A DNA stretch of 64,000 bases from Barnesiella sp. An55 (GCF_002161555.1 NZ_NFHZ01000003.1:62001-126000); one strand, 5' to 3'. Shown: positions 17,390-26,831, counted from the stretch's first letter. Notes: a model not told the origin generated them from the letters alone. Numbers and translations: made by a program.

Positions 17390-19132
17390 ATGAAACATAT
17401 GAAGAAACTGATAACTACTGCATTGGTGGCTATCTTGGCCATCCATGCATCGGCCCAATTGCGATACATATCCGATTCGTTTCGGATGTTGAGCTATCAA
17501 GCCTATGATGGCGATATGGGAGGAGGCGACCTCTCCTATGAATACTTGAAAGACCAGTGGCCTACCGACGACAATGGAGACCCTGCGGCACTGTTGGTAA
17601 TCAAGTTTAGGAATATGTTGCCCGACGAGAGCCGCCGGTTCCAAATCTCGTTTACGGCCGGGTGTAACAAGGCCGGCGAGGAGTTTCCCACACGCGACAA
17701 GCACCCCGATTCATACTGGTTGTATGTCACGGCCGGCGACCATGTGGGAATAACCATCTACCATCCCGAGTATGGTTCGGTCAAGGTTGGGCCCCTTAAA
17801 CTGGAGCAGACCAAGATGTATGAGTTTATGCTGGAAAACGAAAAGTCGATAAACCTCTCGTTTGCCACCGATCCCCCGGGATCCATTGTCATCTTCGACG
17901 ACCAGCGGTTGCCTCAGGTTACCCCGTGTGAGAAAAAAAATACCACTTATGGTGAGCACAGGTTGTTTCTCATATCGGGAGCAACCCAGTTAGACACGGT
18001 TATCCATGTCGATGGTTCGCGTTCGCACTTCGATTTTAATATGCGCAAAAAGCATTTTTTCAACTTCACTTGCGAGCAGGACGATGCCCAGTTGTATATC
18101 AATGGGAAACTGTATGGCCGATTGCCGCAAAGCAACGTCCCCCTGTATGAGGGCCTTTCCTACACGTTGGTAGCCCTTAAGGGGGGTATAGGCGATACCG
18201 TTTCGTGGTATGTCGATGATAATGTGAGTCGGGAGTACCAGTTCCAGATTGTGAAAAAGAAAACCGTTGAGCTGTATGCCTCGTATCAGGGCGAGCGGGT
18301 GAATGCCTATTTGACGGTCAACCGTTTGGATGGTGCCTATCATAATCATCAGCTACAAAGCTCAGGCTCGTCATTCCGGTTGAATCTGCCTTATGGGCGC
18401 TATCGTTTCAGAATGTCGTATGGCGGAAACTATAAAGAGCGCACCGAGAAGATTTCGGAGAAAAGCAAATCGATTTATGAGTTCCCTATCAAGGCCAAGA
18501 ATTCGATAGTATGGCCCTGGCAGCGCGAGTACGATGTGCGTCCGGTAGGTTTCTCAATGGGATATGTCTCCAAGCAGCTGGTGACTACCGGCAATGGTAT
18601 GAAACTTAAAGAAAATGGTTTTTGGTCCGATGGAGAGGGTACCTCGCTTCATGGTATGCAGGTAGGACTTCATTTCCAACCCTGTTTCTCTTTTGGATTG
18701 GGCCTCTACACGGGTGCGTTCTATGAGTTGTATATGTCGTTCAACGACGATGGTTACGCCTACGACGAATTTCTGGAGCATTGCGCCTATGTGCCCGTAC
18801 ACCTGTATTACAGACTACCCTTCTCGAGTACCGTGGCCCTGTCGTTCCATGGTGGAGTCGGGTTTAATTATAGCATTTATGGAGCTTTTGGAAAGAAAGA
18901 CGACTCGGTAGAAGAATATACCGATTGCTATGGCGAAGCGGGGTATCCCAAGCGTTTCAATATGGCCGCCGAGGTAGGTGTAGGATTCAGAATCGGTTCT
19001 ATTCAAATCAATGCCCAGTATGCCAAGGGCTTGAACGATCACAAATCCTACTCTTCGTTGGGCAGTGGTTATAAAACCATACAAAACAAATTGTCAATTA
19101 GCCTGTCGTGGTTGATTAGTTCGGGTTATTAA
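17390..19132 (+). CDS. Secreted protein with PEGA-like region and outer-membrane beta-barrel
   Basis: The 580-residue protein has a signal peptide; the ATG at 17399 gives the cleaner leader (19 residues ending ASA before QL), the ATG at 17390 adds three residues. Residues about 145-365 consist of short beta-sandwich modules that look like PEGA or carboxypeptidase-regulatory repeats (INLSFATDPPGSIVIFDD, FTCEQDDAQLYINGKLYG). From about 385 to the end there are alternating amphipathic strands and a terminal segment NKLSISLSWLISSGY, typical of a small outer-membrane beta-barrel. It probably anchors the products of this operon in the outer membrane. It lies between the LPP20 gene and the transglutaminase-like gene with gaps of 12 and 17 bases. 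Confidence 0.8.
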   Translation: MKHMKKLITTALVAILAIHASAQLRYISDSFRMLSYQAYDGDMGGGDLSYEYLKDQWPTDDNGDPAALLVIKFRNMLPDESRRFQISFTAGCNKAGEEFPTRDKHPDSYWLYVTAGDHVGITIYHPEYGSVKVGPLKLEQTKMYEFMLENEKSINLSFATDPPGSIVIFDDQRLPQVTPCEKKNTTYGEHRLFLISGATQLDTVIHVDGSRSHFDFNMRKKHFFNFTCEQDDAQLYINGKLYGRLPQSNVPLYEGLSYTLVALKGGIGDTVSWYVDDNVSREYQFQIVKKKTVELYASYQGERVNAYLTVNRLDGAYHNHQLQSSGSSFRLNLPYGRYRFRMSYGGNYKERTEKISEKSKSIYEFPIKAKNSIVWPWQREYDVRPVGFSMGYVSKQLVTTGNGMKLKENGFWSDGEGTSLHGMQVGLHFQPCFSFGLGLYTGAFYELYMSFNDDGYAYDEFLEHCAYVPVHLYYRLPFSSTVALSFHGGVGFNYSIYGAFGKKDDSVEEYTDCYGEAGYPKRFNMAAEVGVGFRIGSIQINAQYAKGLNDHKSYSSLGSGYKTIQNKLSISLSWLISSGY

Positions 19133-19149
19133 TCGATGACAGAAAGAAT

Positions 19150-20616
19150 ATGAATAGAAGATTGTGTATTATCATAGCTCTTTGTGCATTACTCCCTGCC
19201 AAGGGTAATGCACAGGATCCCTATGAGGAGTTTAAGAAACAGGCCCTCGAGGAGTATAGCCAGTTCTCCGACCAGGTGCGAAAGGAGTATGCCAGTTTCA
19301 GAGATCAGGCCAATGCCGAGTATGCCCGTTTCATGCAGGAACCGTGGCCCAAGGCCGACTTGAATAGTCCCGAGCCGGTACCCGATCGCCCCGAGCCGGT
19401 AGATCCGCCGGTGAAGACCGACCCCGACAAAAAGCGTCGCCCCGAAGAGATTCCTTACGACGAAGTGATACCTCTCCCCGACAGGACTCCGGCTCCGCAA
19501 CCGGTCGAGCCTATCGTTCCGCCTCCTGCCCCGGTGGTTTCGACCTTTGACTTCGACTTCTACCATACGAAGTGCACGGTAAGTCTGTCGCCCGAGCAGA
19601 AGTTTACCCTGTCGCAAATCGACGAGCAATCGGTCTCTGAGGCCTGGACAATGCTCTCGCAGAATTCATACAACAACTTGATAATCGATTGCTTGCGCTT
19701 GAGAGACGAACTGAATCTGTGCGATTGGGCCTATGTGATACTGCTGCAACGGCTCACCGAGAGCTACTTCGGGTCGGCCTGGTCGAGTGAGGCTGCACTG
19801 ATGCAGATGTATATACTCACCCAGTCGGGGTATAAGGTGCGCATTGCCCGAGCCGGTACCCGGTTGGTTCTGCTTGTCCCGTCGGATTATACGATTTATC
19901 AGTATCGCTATGTCTATCTGGGGGGGACGAAGTTTTATGTCCTGAATACCTCTGTCAAAGAGAATCTGTATGTATATGACCAGGCATTCCCCAAGGAGCA
20001 GATATTCTCTATCTCGATGAAGCATGCTCCTCAGTTGGCTCTCGAGGTGACCCCCGATCGGGTGTTGACCTCGAGGAAATATCCCTCGGTAACCGTTCGT
20101 TTGAGAACCAATAAGAACTTGATCGATTTTTACAACGACTACCCGCTCAGCAGCAACTGGGATGCCTACTCCCGTTCTTCTTTGAGCGATGAGGTGAAAG
20201 ACAGGCTCTATCCGGTTTTGAAGAGCGCCATTGCCGGGAAGTCGGAAGAAGAGGCCGCCAATATCCTTATCAATTTCGTTCAAACCGCCTTTGAATACAA
20301 GACCGACGATGAGCAGTTTGGTTATGAGCGTCCGCTCTTTGGCGACGAGACAATTTATTACCCCTATAGCGATTGCGAAGATCGGGCCATTCTGTATTCT
20401 ATCCTGGTGCGTGAACTCTTGGGAAGGTCTGTCGTATTGTTGTATTACCCGGGCCATCTGGCTACGGCCGTTCAATTCAGCACCGATATCCAGGGCGACT
20501 ATCTGATGGTCAATGGTACGAAGTATGTCATTTGCGATCCTACCTATATAGGCGCTCCTATCGGCGAGGCCATGCCCTCCTATAAGAATACGAAATGCAC
20601 AGTCATTTACATATAG
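19150..20616 (+). CDS. Secreted transglutaminase-like protein
   Basis: The 488-residue protein has a signal peptide (1-21, ending GNA before QD), a helical repeat of the form YxxFxxQAxxEYxxF (about 24-65), a proline-rich linker (about 70-125) and a C-terminal domain with a transglutaminase/papain-like triad: C409 in YSDCEDRAIL, H436 in YYPGHLATAV and D463 in VICDPTYIG. Such domains act as peptidases, amidases or cross-linking enzymes. The spacing C-27-H-27-D is normal for the family. It closes the operon of four exported proteins and is followed by two hairpins, the second a clear terminator. A role in processing or cross-linking an envelope structure built by its neighbours is inference. Confidence 0.83.
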   Translation: MNRRLCIIIALCALLPAKGNAQDPYEEFKKQALEEYSQFSDQVRKEYASFRDQANAEYARFMQEPWPKADLNSPEPVPDRPEPVDPPVKTDPDKKRRPEEIPYDEVIPLPDRTPAPQPVEPIVPPPAPVVSTFDFDFYHTKCTVSLSPEQKFTLSQIDEQSVSEAWTMLSQNSYNNLIIDCLRLRDELNLCDWAYVILLQRLTESYFGSAWSSEAALMQMYILTQSGYKVRIARAGTRLVLLVPSDYTIYQYRYVYLGGTKFYVLNTSVKENLYVYDQAFPKEQIFSISMKHAPQLALEVTPDRVLTSRKYPSVTVRLRTNKNLIDFYNDYPLSSNWDAYSRSSLSDEVKDRLYPVLKSAIAGKSEEEAANILINFVQTAFEYKTDDEQFGYERPLFGDETIYYPYSDCEDRAILYSILVRELLGRSVVLLYYPGHLATAVQFSTDIQGDYLMVNGTKYVICDPTYIGAPIGEAMPSYKNTKCTVIYI

Positions 20617-20679
20617 ATTTGTGCGTGTAAAACGGGATAATCCTGTGTGGGATTATCGCCCGTGAGACAAGAGAAAAAG

Positions 20680-20719
20680 CCTCGTTGAGCCTCTGAGAAA
20701 AGCCTCAACGAGGTTTTTT
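20680..20719 (+). terminator. Terminator of the secreted-protein operon
   Basis: CCTCGTTGAG (20680-20689) pairs perfectly with CTCAACGAGG (20704-20713) and is followed by six T residues. A second inverted repeat, GGATAATCC with GGATTATC, lies just upstream (about 20634-20658). Confidence 0.92.
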
Positions 20720-20749
20720 ATTCAATAAGATGCATTTGTCGGTTTATAT

Positions 20750-20780
20750 GTTGTGCGACCCAAAACAATCTCTATCTTTG
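20750..20780 (+). promoter_or_regulatory. Promoter of the BACON lipoprotein gene
   Basis: GTTG (20750-20753), a 19-base spacer and TATCTTTG (20773-20780) fit the Bacteroidota consensus. The leader to the start codon is about 105 bases. Confidence 0.65.
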
Positions 20781-20892
20781 TGGCTATGGCAGATGGTGAT
20801 TGTCAATCGGAAGTGCTCCGCAAGGGTGGACGACTCTGCATTTTCTGTATTCATTAACCGCATCACGAGAGTCGGGATGTAAGAAAAATCTT

Positions 20893-22122
20893 ATGATGAA
20901 AAATTTTTATGTATTTACTTTGATGGCCCTTCTCTTGATGGGCTGTTCGAAAGAGAAGGATGCTGTGGCCGACAAGGCCATCCAGTTGGCCGATGGGGTG
21001 TCCAGTAGCTACACGGTCTATGCCGACCAGACGACCGCCTCTCCCTCACAGGGAATCACCTTTACCACAACCGGGCCTTGGAAGGCTACGGTAGCCGAGA
21101 CCCGGGCTGCGGCCGACTGGGTGAAGGTTTCGCCCGACCATGGCGACAAGGCCGGCAGTTACACGATTACTATCCTGCTTGATGTCAATACCACGGGGCA
21201 AGACCGTAAAGCGGTCGTGACCATTGAGTGCGGTGCGACCCGCATCGAGATTATCGTCGAGCAGAAGGCTGTGACCGAGAGTGGCGAAGAGCCTCAAAAC
21301 CCGGCTGTCGATGAGCCTCGGGTATCTCGCCTGGAGACGGCCTACTTCTATTACGACGGCACGACGGTGGTGCCCGAGGAGACGTCGGCCTTTGATTTCT
21401 TCTACGACGAGATGGGGCGGCTTTCTCAAATCGTTTCGAATGGTGTTAACGAAGTCCGCTCGATGACTCTTACCTATGGCGAAGGTGGGGTCTCTTATAC
21501 CGTCGTATTGACCGAAAACGGGGTTGAAGATCCGCATGGCGACAAGGGTAAGGCAACGCTCGACGAAGCCGGTCGGGTTGCATCGGGTGAATACTTCTAT
21601 ACGTATGAGAAAAACGGCGAATGGATTACGGGCAAATATAACTACCAGTTGGCATACGATACCGAGGGCTATTTGATCGGATGTGAGTCGAGCACGTCGG
21701 AGCCGGGAGTGTCGCACATTACCTGGGAGAATGGAAATCCCGTGCAGGGACTGTGGGGGGCCGAGAATAATCTAATCGATAGAGCTACCTATGGCGATGT
21801 GCTCAACAGAGCCAATATCGACCTGAACTGGTTGTGTGTATTGACCTCCGAAGGGTGGGACTACTCGGTTGGCGATCCCAACAAATTCTTTGCACTCGCC
21901 GGGCTCGTAGGGAAACGGGCAACCCACATGGTCTCGACAATCTCCGAGTCGGGGGCCGGTCCAACACCTCGGCTTAGCAAGTATAATTATATCCTCGACG
22001 ACGCAACGGGTATGCCCGTTGAGATTTCGCGTGTGACGACCGACTACACCTCCACGAAAGAGTATATATCGATTACACGTGTAAAATTGAGTATGCGAAA
22101 TAATCTTTTGGATTGGAAATAA
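20893..22122 (+). CDS. Lipoprotein with BACON and DUF4595-like domains
   Basis: The 409-residue protein begins at 20893 (a second ATG follows immediately) with a lipoprotein signal whose lipobox is LLLMGC, cysteine followed by SKEK, consistent with surface lipoproteins of Bacteroidota. Residues about 38-130 form a BACON beta-sandwich: a tryptophan in ADWVKVSP, a glycine-rich turn, then VTIECG and IEIIVEQKA. The remainder (about 150-405) is beta-strand rich with FDFFYDEMGRLSQIV and resembles DUF4595, a domain of repeated aromatic strands. BACON domains are thought to bind mucin or carbohydrate. The gene stands alone between its promoter and a strong terminator, so no polysaccharide utilisation locus is indicated. 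Confidence 0.85.
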   Translation: MMKNFYVFTLMALLLMGCSKEKDAVADKAIQLADGVSSSYTVYADQTTASPSQGITFTTTGPWKATVAETRAAADWVKVSPDHGDKAGSYTITILLDVNTTGQDRKAVVTIECGATRIEIIVEQKAVTESGEEPQNPAVDEPRVSRLETAYFYYDGTTVVPEETSAFDFFYDEMGRLSQIVSNGVNEVRSMTLTYGEGGVSYTVVLTENGVEDPHGDKGKATLDEAGRVASGEYFYTYEKNGEWITGKYNYQLAYDTEGYLIGCESSTSEPGVSHITWENGNPVQGLWGAENNLIDRATYGDVLNRANIDLNWLCVLTSEGWDYSVGDPNKFFALAGLVGKRATHMVSTISESGAGPTPRLSKYNYILDDATGMPVEISRVTTDYTSTKEYISITRVKLSMRNNLLDWK

Positions 22123-22178
22123 TGAATAGATGGTAATTTATTTTATCGAAGTCTGTCGTTGAAATAATTTTTAGGAAT

Positions 22179-22236
22179 ATCCTGCCTTGCATCTTCCGTT
22201 CATCCGGTCGGGGGAATGCAGGGCAGGATGTTTTTT
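22179..22236 (+). terminator. Terminator of the BACON lipoprotein gene
   Basis: ATCCTGCCTTGCAT (22179-22192) pairs with ATGCAGGGCAGGAT (22216-22229) with one mismatch and is followed by six T residues. Confidence 0.92.
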
Positions 22237-22385
22237 ATATTGTCTGGTTTATAGATAAATATAATCGATATTGTACTTTGCTGAAATCTTCAGGACGAGT
22301 CGGTTCGTGTATCTATTGGGGAAACTTTTTTAGAATTTGATTTTAAAAAGTATTCCCAAAGAGAGAACTTTTCTTTTGTCGATTG

Positions 22386-22417
22386 TTGTTTTGTTGGTCA
22401 AAATTTGTGTACCTTTA
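22386..22417 (+). promoter_or_regulatory. Probable promoter of the B12 riboswitch-nrdDG transcript
   Basis: TACCTTTA (22410-22417) is one base from TAnnTTTG, with TTGT 20 bases upstream. The implied transcription start, about 22424, falls right at the 5' edge of the riboswitch, which supports it. Confidence 0.45.
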
Positions 22418-22426
22418 CACCCACAT

Positions 22427-22606
22427 TCCGGTTCGGTATTGTCCGTTGGACAGCACCGATAAAAAGGGAATCGGGTGAAAATCCCGAGCAGTCCCGCTGC
22501 TGTAATTCCTGTGAAAGTCCGTTGACACGAGCCACTGACGAGAATCTGTTTCTGTAGAGTCGGGAAGGCGCCATCGGGCAGGGAAGAGCCAGAAGACCTG
22601 CCGGAG
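22427..22606 (+). ncRNA. Cobalamin riboswitch
   Basis: The leader contains the conserved parts of the adenosylcobalamin aptamer in the right order. These are a 5' stem segment with CCGGTTCGGT, the core GGGAATCGGGTGAAAATCCC (22466-22485), GCAGTCCCGCTGCTGTAA, GCCACTG (22531-22537), GGGAAGGCG (22562-22570) and the B12 box AGCCAGAAGACCTGCC (22587-22602). A small hairpin, GAGCGT with ACGCTC (22623-22642), lies between the aptamer and the nrdD start and could belong to the expression platform. No T-run terminator is seen, so control may act on translation. Riboswitches of this class normally shut down expression when cobalamin is plentiful. Confidence 0.95.
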
Positions 22607-22673
22607 TGAGAGAGAAGCAAATGAGCGTTCGAGGAGACGCTCGCAGTATCCAATTTCTTAACAACTTATCAGC

Positions 22674-25055
22674 ATGGATTATGCAGGTATTACCATCGCC
22701 AAGCGCGATGGTGCCCGGGAGTGTTTCTCGATTGAGAAGATCGAGCGGGCCATTGCCAAGGCTTATCGGGCCGACGGCATCAACGACGATGAGGCCTCGG
22801 TGAAGCAGATTGCGGCCGAGGTGACGGCAGCCATCGACAAGAACGAAATTTCGGTCGAAGAGATTCAAGACCTGGTCGAGCGCCAGTTGATGAAGCGCAA
22901 CCCCTCGGTGGCCAAGCGGTTTATCATCTATCGCGAGTGGCGCACCAAGGAGCGCGAGAAGCGCACCTCGATGAAGCAGGTGATGGACGGCATTGTGGCC
23001 GTCGAGAAGAACGACGTGAACCTGAGCAATGCCAACATGTCGTCGCACACGCCGGCCGGGCAGATGATGACCTTTGCCTCGGAGGTGACCAAGGATTATG
23101 CCTACAAGTACTTGGTGGGGGTACGCTATGGGCGCGCTCATCGCGAGGGCGACATTCACATTCACGACCTCGACTATTATCCCACCAAGACCACAACCTG
23201 TGTGCAGTACGACCTGGAGGATATCTTCAACCGCGGGTTTTACACCAAAAACGGCACCGTGCGCACGCCCCAGTCGATACAGAGCTATGCCACACTGGCT
23301 ACCATCGTGTTCCAGACCAACCAGAACGAGCAGCACGGCGGGCAGTCGATACCGGCCTTCGATCACTTTATGGCTCCTGGTGTGTTGAAGAGTTTCCGCA
23401 AACACCTCGAGATGGCCATCGACTTTATTCTGCGGTTGCGGGGTGCCAGCGACCACCCGTCGCTCAAGGAGCCGATAGTCGAGACGGTGACCTCGATTAC
23501 CGGTTCCGAGGACCAACAGGCTGCGCTGGCGGCCCGGTTGCAGACGTTGGGCGTGGAGCTGTCGCCCGACGAGTTTCGCACCGCCTGGACACAAAGCTAC
23601 GAAACAACCCGCAGGGATACGCATCAGGCCATGGAGGGGTTGGTGCATAACCTCAACACGATGCACTCGCGGGGCGGCAACCAGGTCGTGTTCAGTTCGA
23701 TAAACTATGGCACCGATACCTCGCCCGAGGGGCGTATGGTCATACGCGAGCTGCTCTCGGCCACTACCGAGGGGTTGGGCCACGGCGAAGTGCCGGTCTT
23801 TCCCATTCAGATTTTCAAGGTGAAAGAGGGCGTTTCGTACAGCGATGAGGATTATGCCGTAGCAATGGCCGACTTCGAAGGGGCGATGGCCGGACGCATC
23901 GCCTTCAAGGCGCCCAACTTCGACCTCTTGCTCGAGGCGTGTCGCACCACATCGACCTCGCTCTTCCCCAATTTCCTCTTTCTCGATGCGCCCTATAACC
24001 AAAATGAACTCTGGCGGGCCGACGACCCCGACCGTTTCCGCTACGAGGTGGCCACGATGGGATGTCGCACTCGGGTATTCGAGAATCTGCACGGCGCAAA
24101 GAGTTCGTGGGGGCGGGGCAATCTCTCTTTTACCTCGATGAATATGACCCGCCTGGCTATCGAAGCCCGGCGCGAAGCCGAGGAGTTGCACCCCGATGGC
24201 GACAAGCATGCCATTCGTCGCGAGGCTCGTATCCTCTTCCTCGAGAAGGTGCGCACCACTGCCGCAATGATAGCCGAGCAACTGCACGAGCGGTATGAGT
24301 ATCAGCGCAAGGCGCTCGCCCGTCAGTTCCCCTTCATGATGGGCAACGATGTGTGGAAGGGTGGAGGCCGCTTGCGCCCCGACGAAGAGGTGGGCGATGT
24401 GATCGACAGTGGTACGCTGGGCATCGGCTTCATTGGCGGACACAATGCCATGTGCGCCATCTATGGCGAGGGGCACGCCCACAGCCACGAGGCCTGGCAA
24501 ACGCTCTACGATGCCGTGGTGGTGATGAACAACGTGGTCGAGGAGTACAAGACCCGCTATCACCTCAACTACTCGGTACTGGCCACGCCGGCCGAGGGGC
24601 TTTCGGGGCGCTTCACCCGTCTGGATCGCAAGCGCTACGGGGTTATCCCGGGGGTAACCGACCGCGAATACTACGTCAACTCGTTCCATATCGATGTGAA
24701 GGAGCCGGTAACCATCGTCGAGAAGATCAAGAAGGAGGCCCCCTTCCACGCCATTACCCGGGGCGGCCATATCACCTATGTCGAGCTCGACGGTGAAGCC
24801 AAGAAGAATATATCGGTTATTCTGAAAATCGTGAAGGTGATGCACGACGAGGGCATCGGTTACGGTTCGATAAACCACCCGGTCGATACCTGCCGCGCGT
24901 GCGGGTATCGGGGGGTCATCTATACGCAGTGCCCCGTGTGCAAGAGCGAGGACATATCGCGTATGCGTCGCATTACCGGTTACCTTACCGGCAGTCTCGA
25001 GTCGTGGAATTCGGCCAAGCAGGCCGAGGAACGCGACCGTGTAAAGCACAGGTAG
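22674..25055 (+). CDS. nrdD: Anaerobic ribonucleoside-triphosphate reductase NrdD
   Basis: NrdD is the class III, oxygen-sensitive glycyl-radical enzyme that reduces NTPs to dNTPs using formate or a thiol. The 793-residue protein has an N-terminal ATP-cone (about 5-95), the ten-stranded barrel, a C-terminal zinc site (C740, C743, C753 and C756) and the glycyl-radical loop RITGYLTG with the predicted radical at G769. The N-terminus MDYAGITIAKRDG is slightly longer than usual. It follows a cobalamin riboswitch, so it should be repressed when B12 is available and a B12-dependent class II reductase elsewhere in the genome can take over. nrdG follows without a gap. Confidence 0.97.
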   Translation: MDYAGITIAKRDGARECFSIEKIERAIAKAYRADGINDDEASVKQIAAEVTAAIDKNEISVEEIQDLVERQLMKRNPSVAKRFIIYREWRTKEREKRTSMKQVMDGIVAVEKNDVNLSNANMSSHTPAGQMMTFASEVTKDYAYKYLVGVRYGRAHREGDIHIHDLDYYPTKTTTCVQYDLEDIFNRGFYTKNGTVRTPQSIQSYATLATIVFQTNQNEQHGGQSIPAFDHFMAPGVLKSFRKHLEMAIDFILRLRGASDHPSLKEPIVETVTSITGSEDQQAALAARLQTLGVELSPDEFRTAWTQSYETTRRDTHQAMEGLVHNLNTMHSRGGNQVVFSSINYGTDTSPEGRMVIRELLSATTEGLGHGEVPVFPIQIFKVKEGVSYSDEDYAVAMADFEGAMAGRIAFKAPNFDLLLEACRTTSTSLFPNFLFLDAPYNQNELWRADDPDRFRYEVATMGCRTRVFENLHGAKSSWGRGNLSFTSMNMTRLAIEARREAEELHPDGDKHAIRREARILFLEKVRTTAAMIAEQLHERYEYQRKALARQFPFMMGNDVWKGGGRLRPDEEVGDVIDSGTLGIGFIGGHNAMCAIYGEGHAHSHEAWQTLYDAVVVMNNVVEEYKTRYHLNYSVLATPAEGLSGRFTRLDRKRYGVIPGVTDREYYVNSFHIDVKEPVTIVEKIKKEAPFHAITRGGHITYVELDGEAKKNISVILKIVKVMHDEGIGYGSINHPVDTCRACGYRGVIYTQCPVCKSEDISRMRRITGYLTGSLESWNSAKQAEERDRVKHR

Positions 25056-25535
25056 ATGGAGGAGCCGCTACATCTTATCCAGGTATATCCAGAGACCATC
25101 TCCGATGGTTTCGGGATTCGTTATGCCATCTATCTGGCCGGGTGTACGCACCGCTGCCCGGGGTGTCACAATCCCGGCAGCTGGAATCCGGCGGCGGGTG
25201 AGCCGCTCACCGGAGCTCTGCTCGACCGCATGGTGGCCGAGATACAGGGCAACCCCTTGCTCGACGGCATCACCCTCTCGGGGGGAGACCCCTTTTACAA
25301 TCCGCCGGCCCTGCTGGCTCTGTTGCAACGGCTCAAGGCCGAAACTCAACAGAATATCTGGTGCTATACCGGCTACACCTATGAGGCTTTGTTGGCCGAT
25401 GAGGCGCGTCGCCCCTGCCTCGACTATATCGATACGCTGGTCGATGGTCCCTTTGTGCAGGCGCAGTTCGACCCCACGCTCTCCTTTCGGGGAAGTCGCA
25501 ACCAGCGCATCCTGCATCTGTCGCAGATGCGGTAA
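25056..25535 (+). CDS. nrdG: Anaerobic ribonucleotide reductase activating protein NrdG
   Basis: NrdG is the radical SAM activase that installs the glycyl radical on NrdD. The 159-residue protein carries the cluster motif GCTHRCPGCHN (C30, C34 and C37), the glycine-rich SAM-binding segment TLSGGDPF and the C-terminal VDGPF motif. Its ATG begins on the base after the nrdD stop, so the two subunits are co-translated. It is convergent with the DUF3843 gene; no terminator is obvious in the 33 bases between them. Confidence 0.96.
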   Translation: MEEPLHLIQVYPETISDGFGIRYAIYLAGCTHRCPGCHNPGSWNPAAGEPLTGALLDRMVAEIQGNPLLDGITLSGGDPFYNPPALLALLQRLKAETQQNIWCYTGYTYEALLADEARRPCLDYIDTLVDGPFVQAQFDPTLSFRGSRNQRILHLSQMR

Positions 25536-25568
25536 GGGGAAGGGAGTGGTGATGCCAATATTACAATC

Positions 25569-26768
25569 TTACACAGCCCGGTAGTAGTCTTGCAGGAGGC
25601 AACGGGCAATGAAATCCCAGTTGTCGGCCACGAGATGCGGGTCGCCGTCGGCAAAGCAGGCATCGGGCAGCAGGCTGTGAGAGCAGAGGTAGAGCAGCAG
25701 GTCGATAGGACATCGGCCGGGAACGGTGAGCAGCGATATGGCCCCCTTTCGAGCCTCCTCGGCGTTGTAGTAGGGGTTGGCCGGGTCGGCGATGAACTGG
25801 GCAATATCCGAGGCTATCAACATTCCCTTATAGGGAGTCACATAGAGTACGAAGTTCTTTTTGTGAGCCAGGTGCGAGAGATGCCCGCCCTCGGTCTCGC
25901 CCCATTGCATCCCCTCGGTGAGGAAACGGTCGAGTTCGGCATACGAGCCCAGGTACTTCACGGGTGCGCCTCCGGTCGATTGGGTAAACTGCTGGTAATA
26001 GGGGTGCAGCTCTTTTTTCTCCTCGGGCTCTTCGGGCAGGGTGTGTTGCCACAACAGCGACACCCATTCGTGGGCAAAGAGGGCCAGCGGCCCGGCCGGC
26101 AGGGTATAGAGCGACTCCCGACGCAGTTTCTCGAGTCGGCTCAACTTCTCTTTGTCGCTGTGAGACTTGCTGTGGACCTCGTGCAGCAGTTGGCGGGCCA
26201 GCGAGCGGTTCGACGGGCCCAGCAGATAGGATTCCCAAAAGAGCCACTCGGCAAATCGGTAGCGCGCTTCGGGGTCGGTCGTTTCGTTGAGTTCGGGCAA
26301 ACAGAACTCTTGCAGCAGCGGCGAATCGGGAGCGGTCTCGTATTCACCTTCCAGTAAGTTGTAGATAAGATCGGCCGTAGCGATGAGGTTGTCGTCGAGC
26401 GGTGACAGCACCTCGTGTTCGTTGCCGTAGGCGGCCGACAGATACCACAACAGTACCCGCACATCTTCCCGGTTCACCTCACCCTCGTAGTAGTTGGCCG
26501 TGTCGAAGAAAGGAAGCGTGCGGCCATAGAAGGCCCGGTGCTGGGCAAGCAGCGATGCCCACAAGCCCGTCCCCGACAAGATATCGGCAAAGTAGCCCAC
26601 CAGGTCGCAGCAGATCGATTTCAGGGATTCGTCGTTCCACTGTGCTTTCATAGGCGAGCGTTTTATTTCGTCATATAATTGGTTGGCCAGTCGCGTGTAA
26701 TAGCGGTCGCTGTCGGTCGTTTGGGTGTAGGGCTGCCGGGCCAGCCACTGTTGCAGGGTGATGTTCAT
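25569..26768 (-). CDS. DUF3843 family protein
   Basis: The 399-residue soluble protein is mostly helical, with many tryptophan and tyrosine positions and no signal peptide or membrane helix. Segments such as CCDLVGYFADILSGTGLWASL and the C-terminal DGDPHLVADNWDFIARCLLQDYY fit, by memory, the DUF3843 family found only in Bacteroidota. No catalytic motif stands out. It is the last gene of the tcdA-lolD operon on the minus strand, 63 bases after the DUF3467 gene. Function unknown. Confidence 0.72.
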   Translation of the reverse strand: MNITLQQWLARQPYTQTTDSDRYYTRLANQLYDEIKRSPMKAQWNDESLKSICCDLVGYFADILSGTGLWASLLAQHRAFYGRTLPFFDTANYYEGEVNREDVRVLLWYLSAAYGNEHEVLSPLDDNLIATADLIYNLLEGEYETAPDSPLLQEFCLPELNETTDPEARYRFAEWLFWESYLLGPSNRSLARQLLHEVHSKSHSDKEKLSRLEKLRRESLYTLPAGPLALFAHEWVSLLWQHTLPEEPEEKKELHPYYQQFTQSTGGAPVKYLGSYAELDRFLTEGMQWGETEGGHLSHLAHKKNFVLYVTPYKGMLIASDIAQFIADPANPYYNAEEARKGAISLLTVPGRCPIDLLLYLCSHSLLPDACFADGDPHLVADNWDFIARCLLQDYYRAV

Positions 26769-26831
26769 GTTGCCAGTTTTTAATAAGAATTATGTAGGGG
26801 CGGGGCCATGCGACCACACCCCGGGATATGG

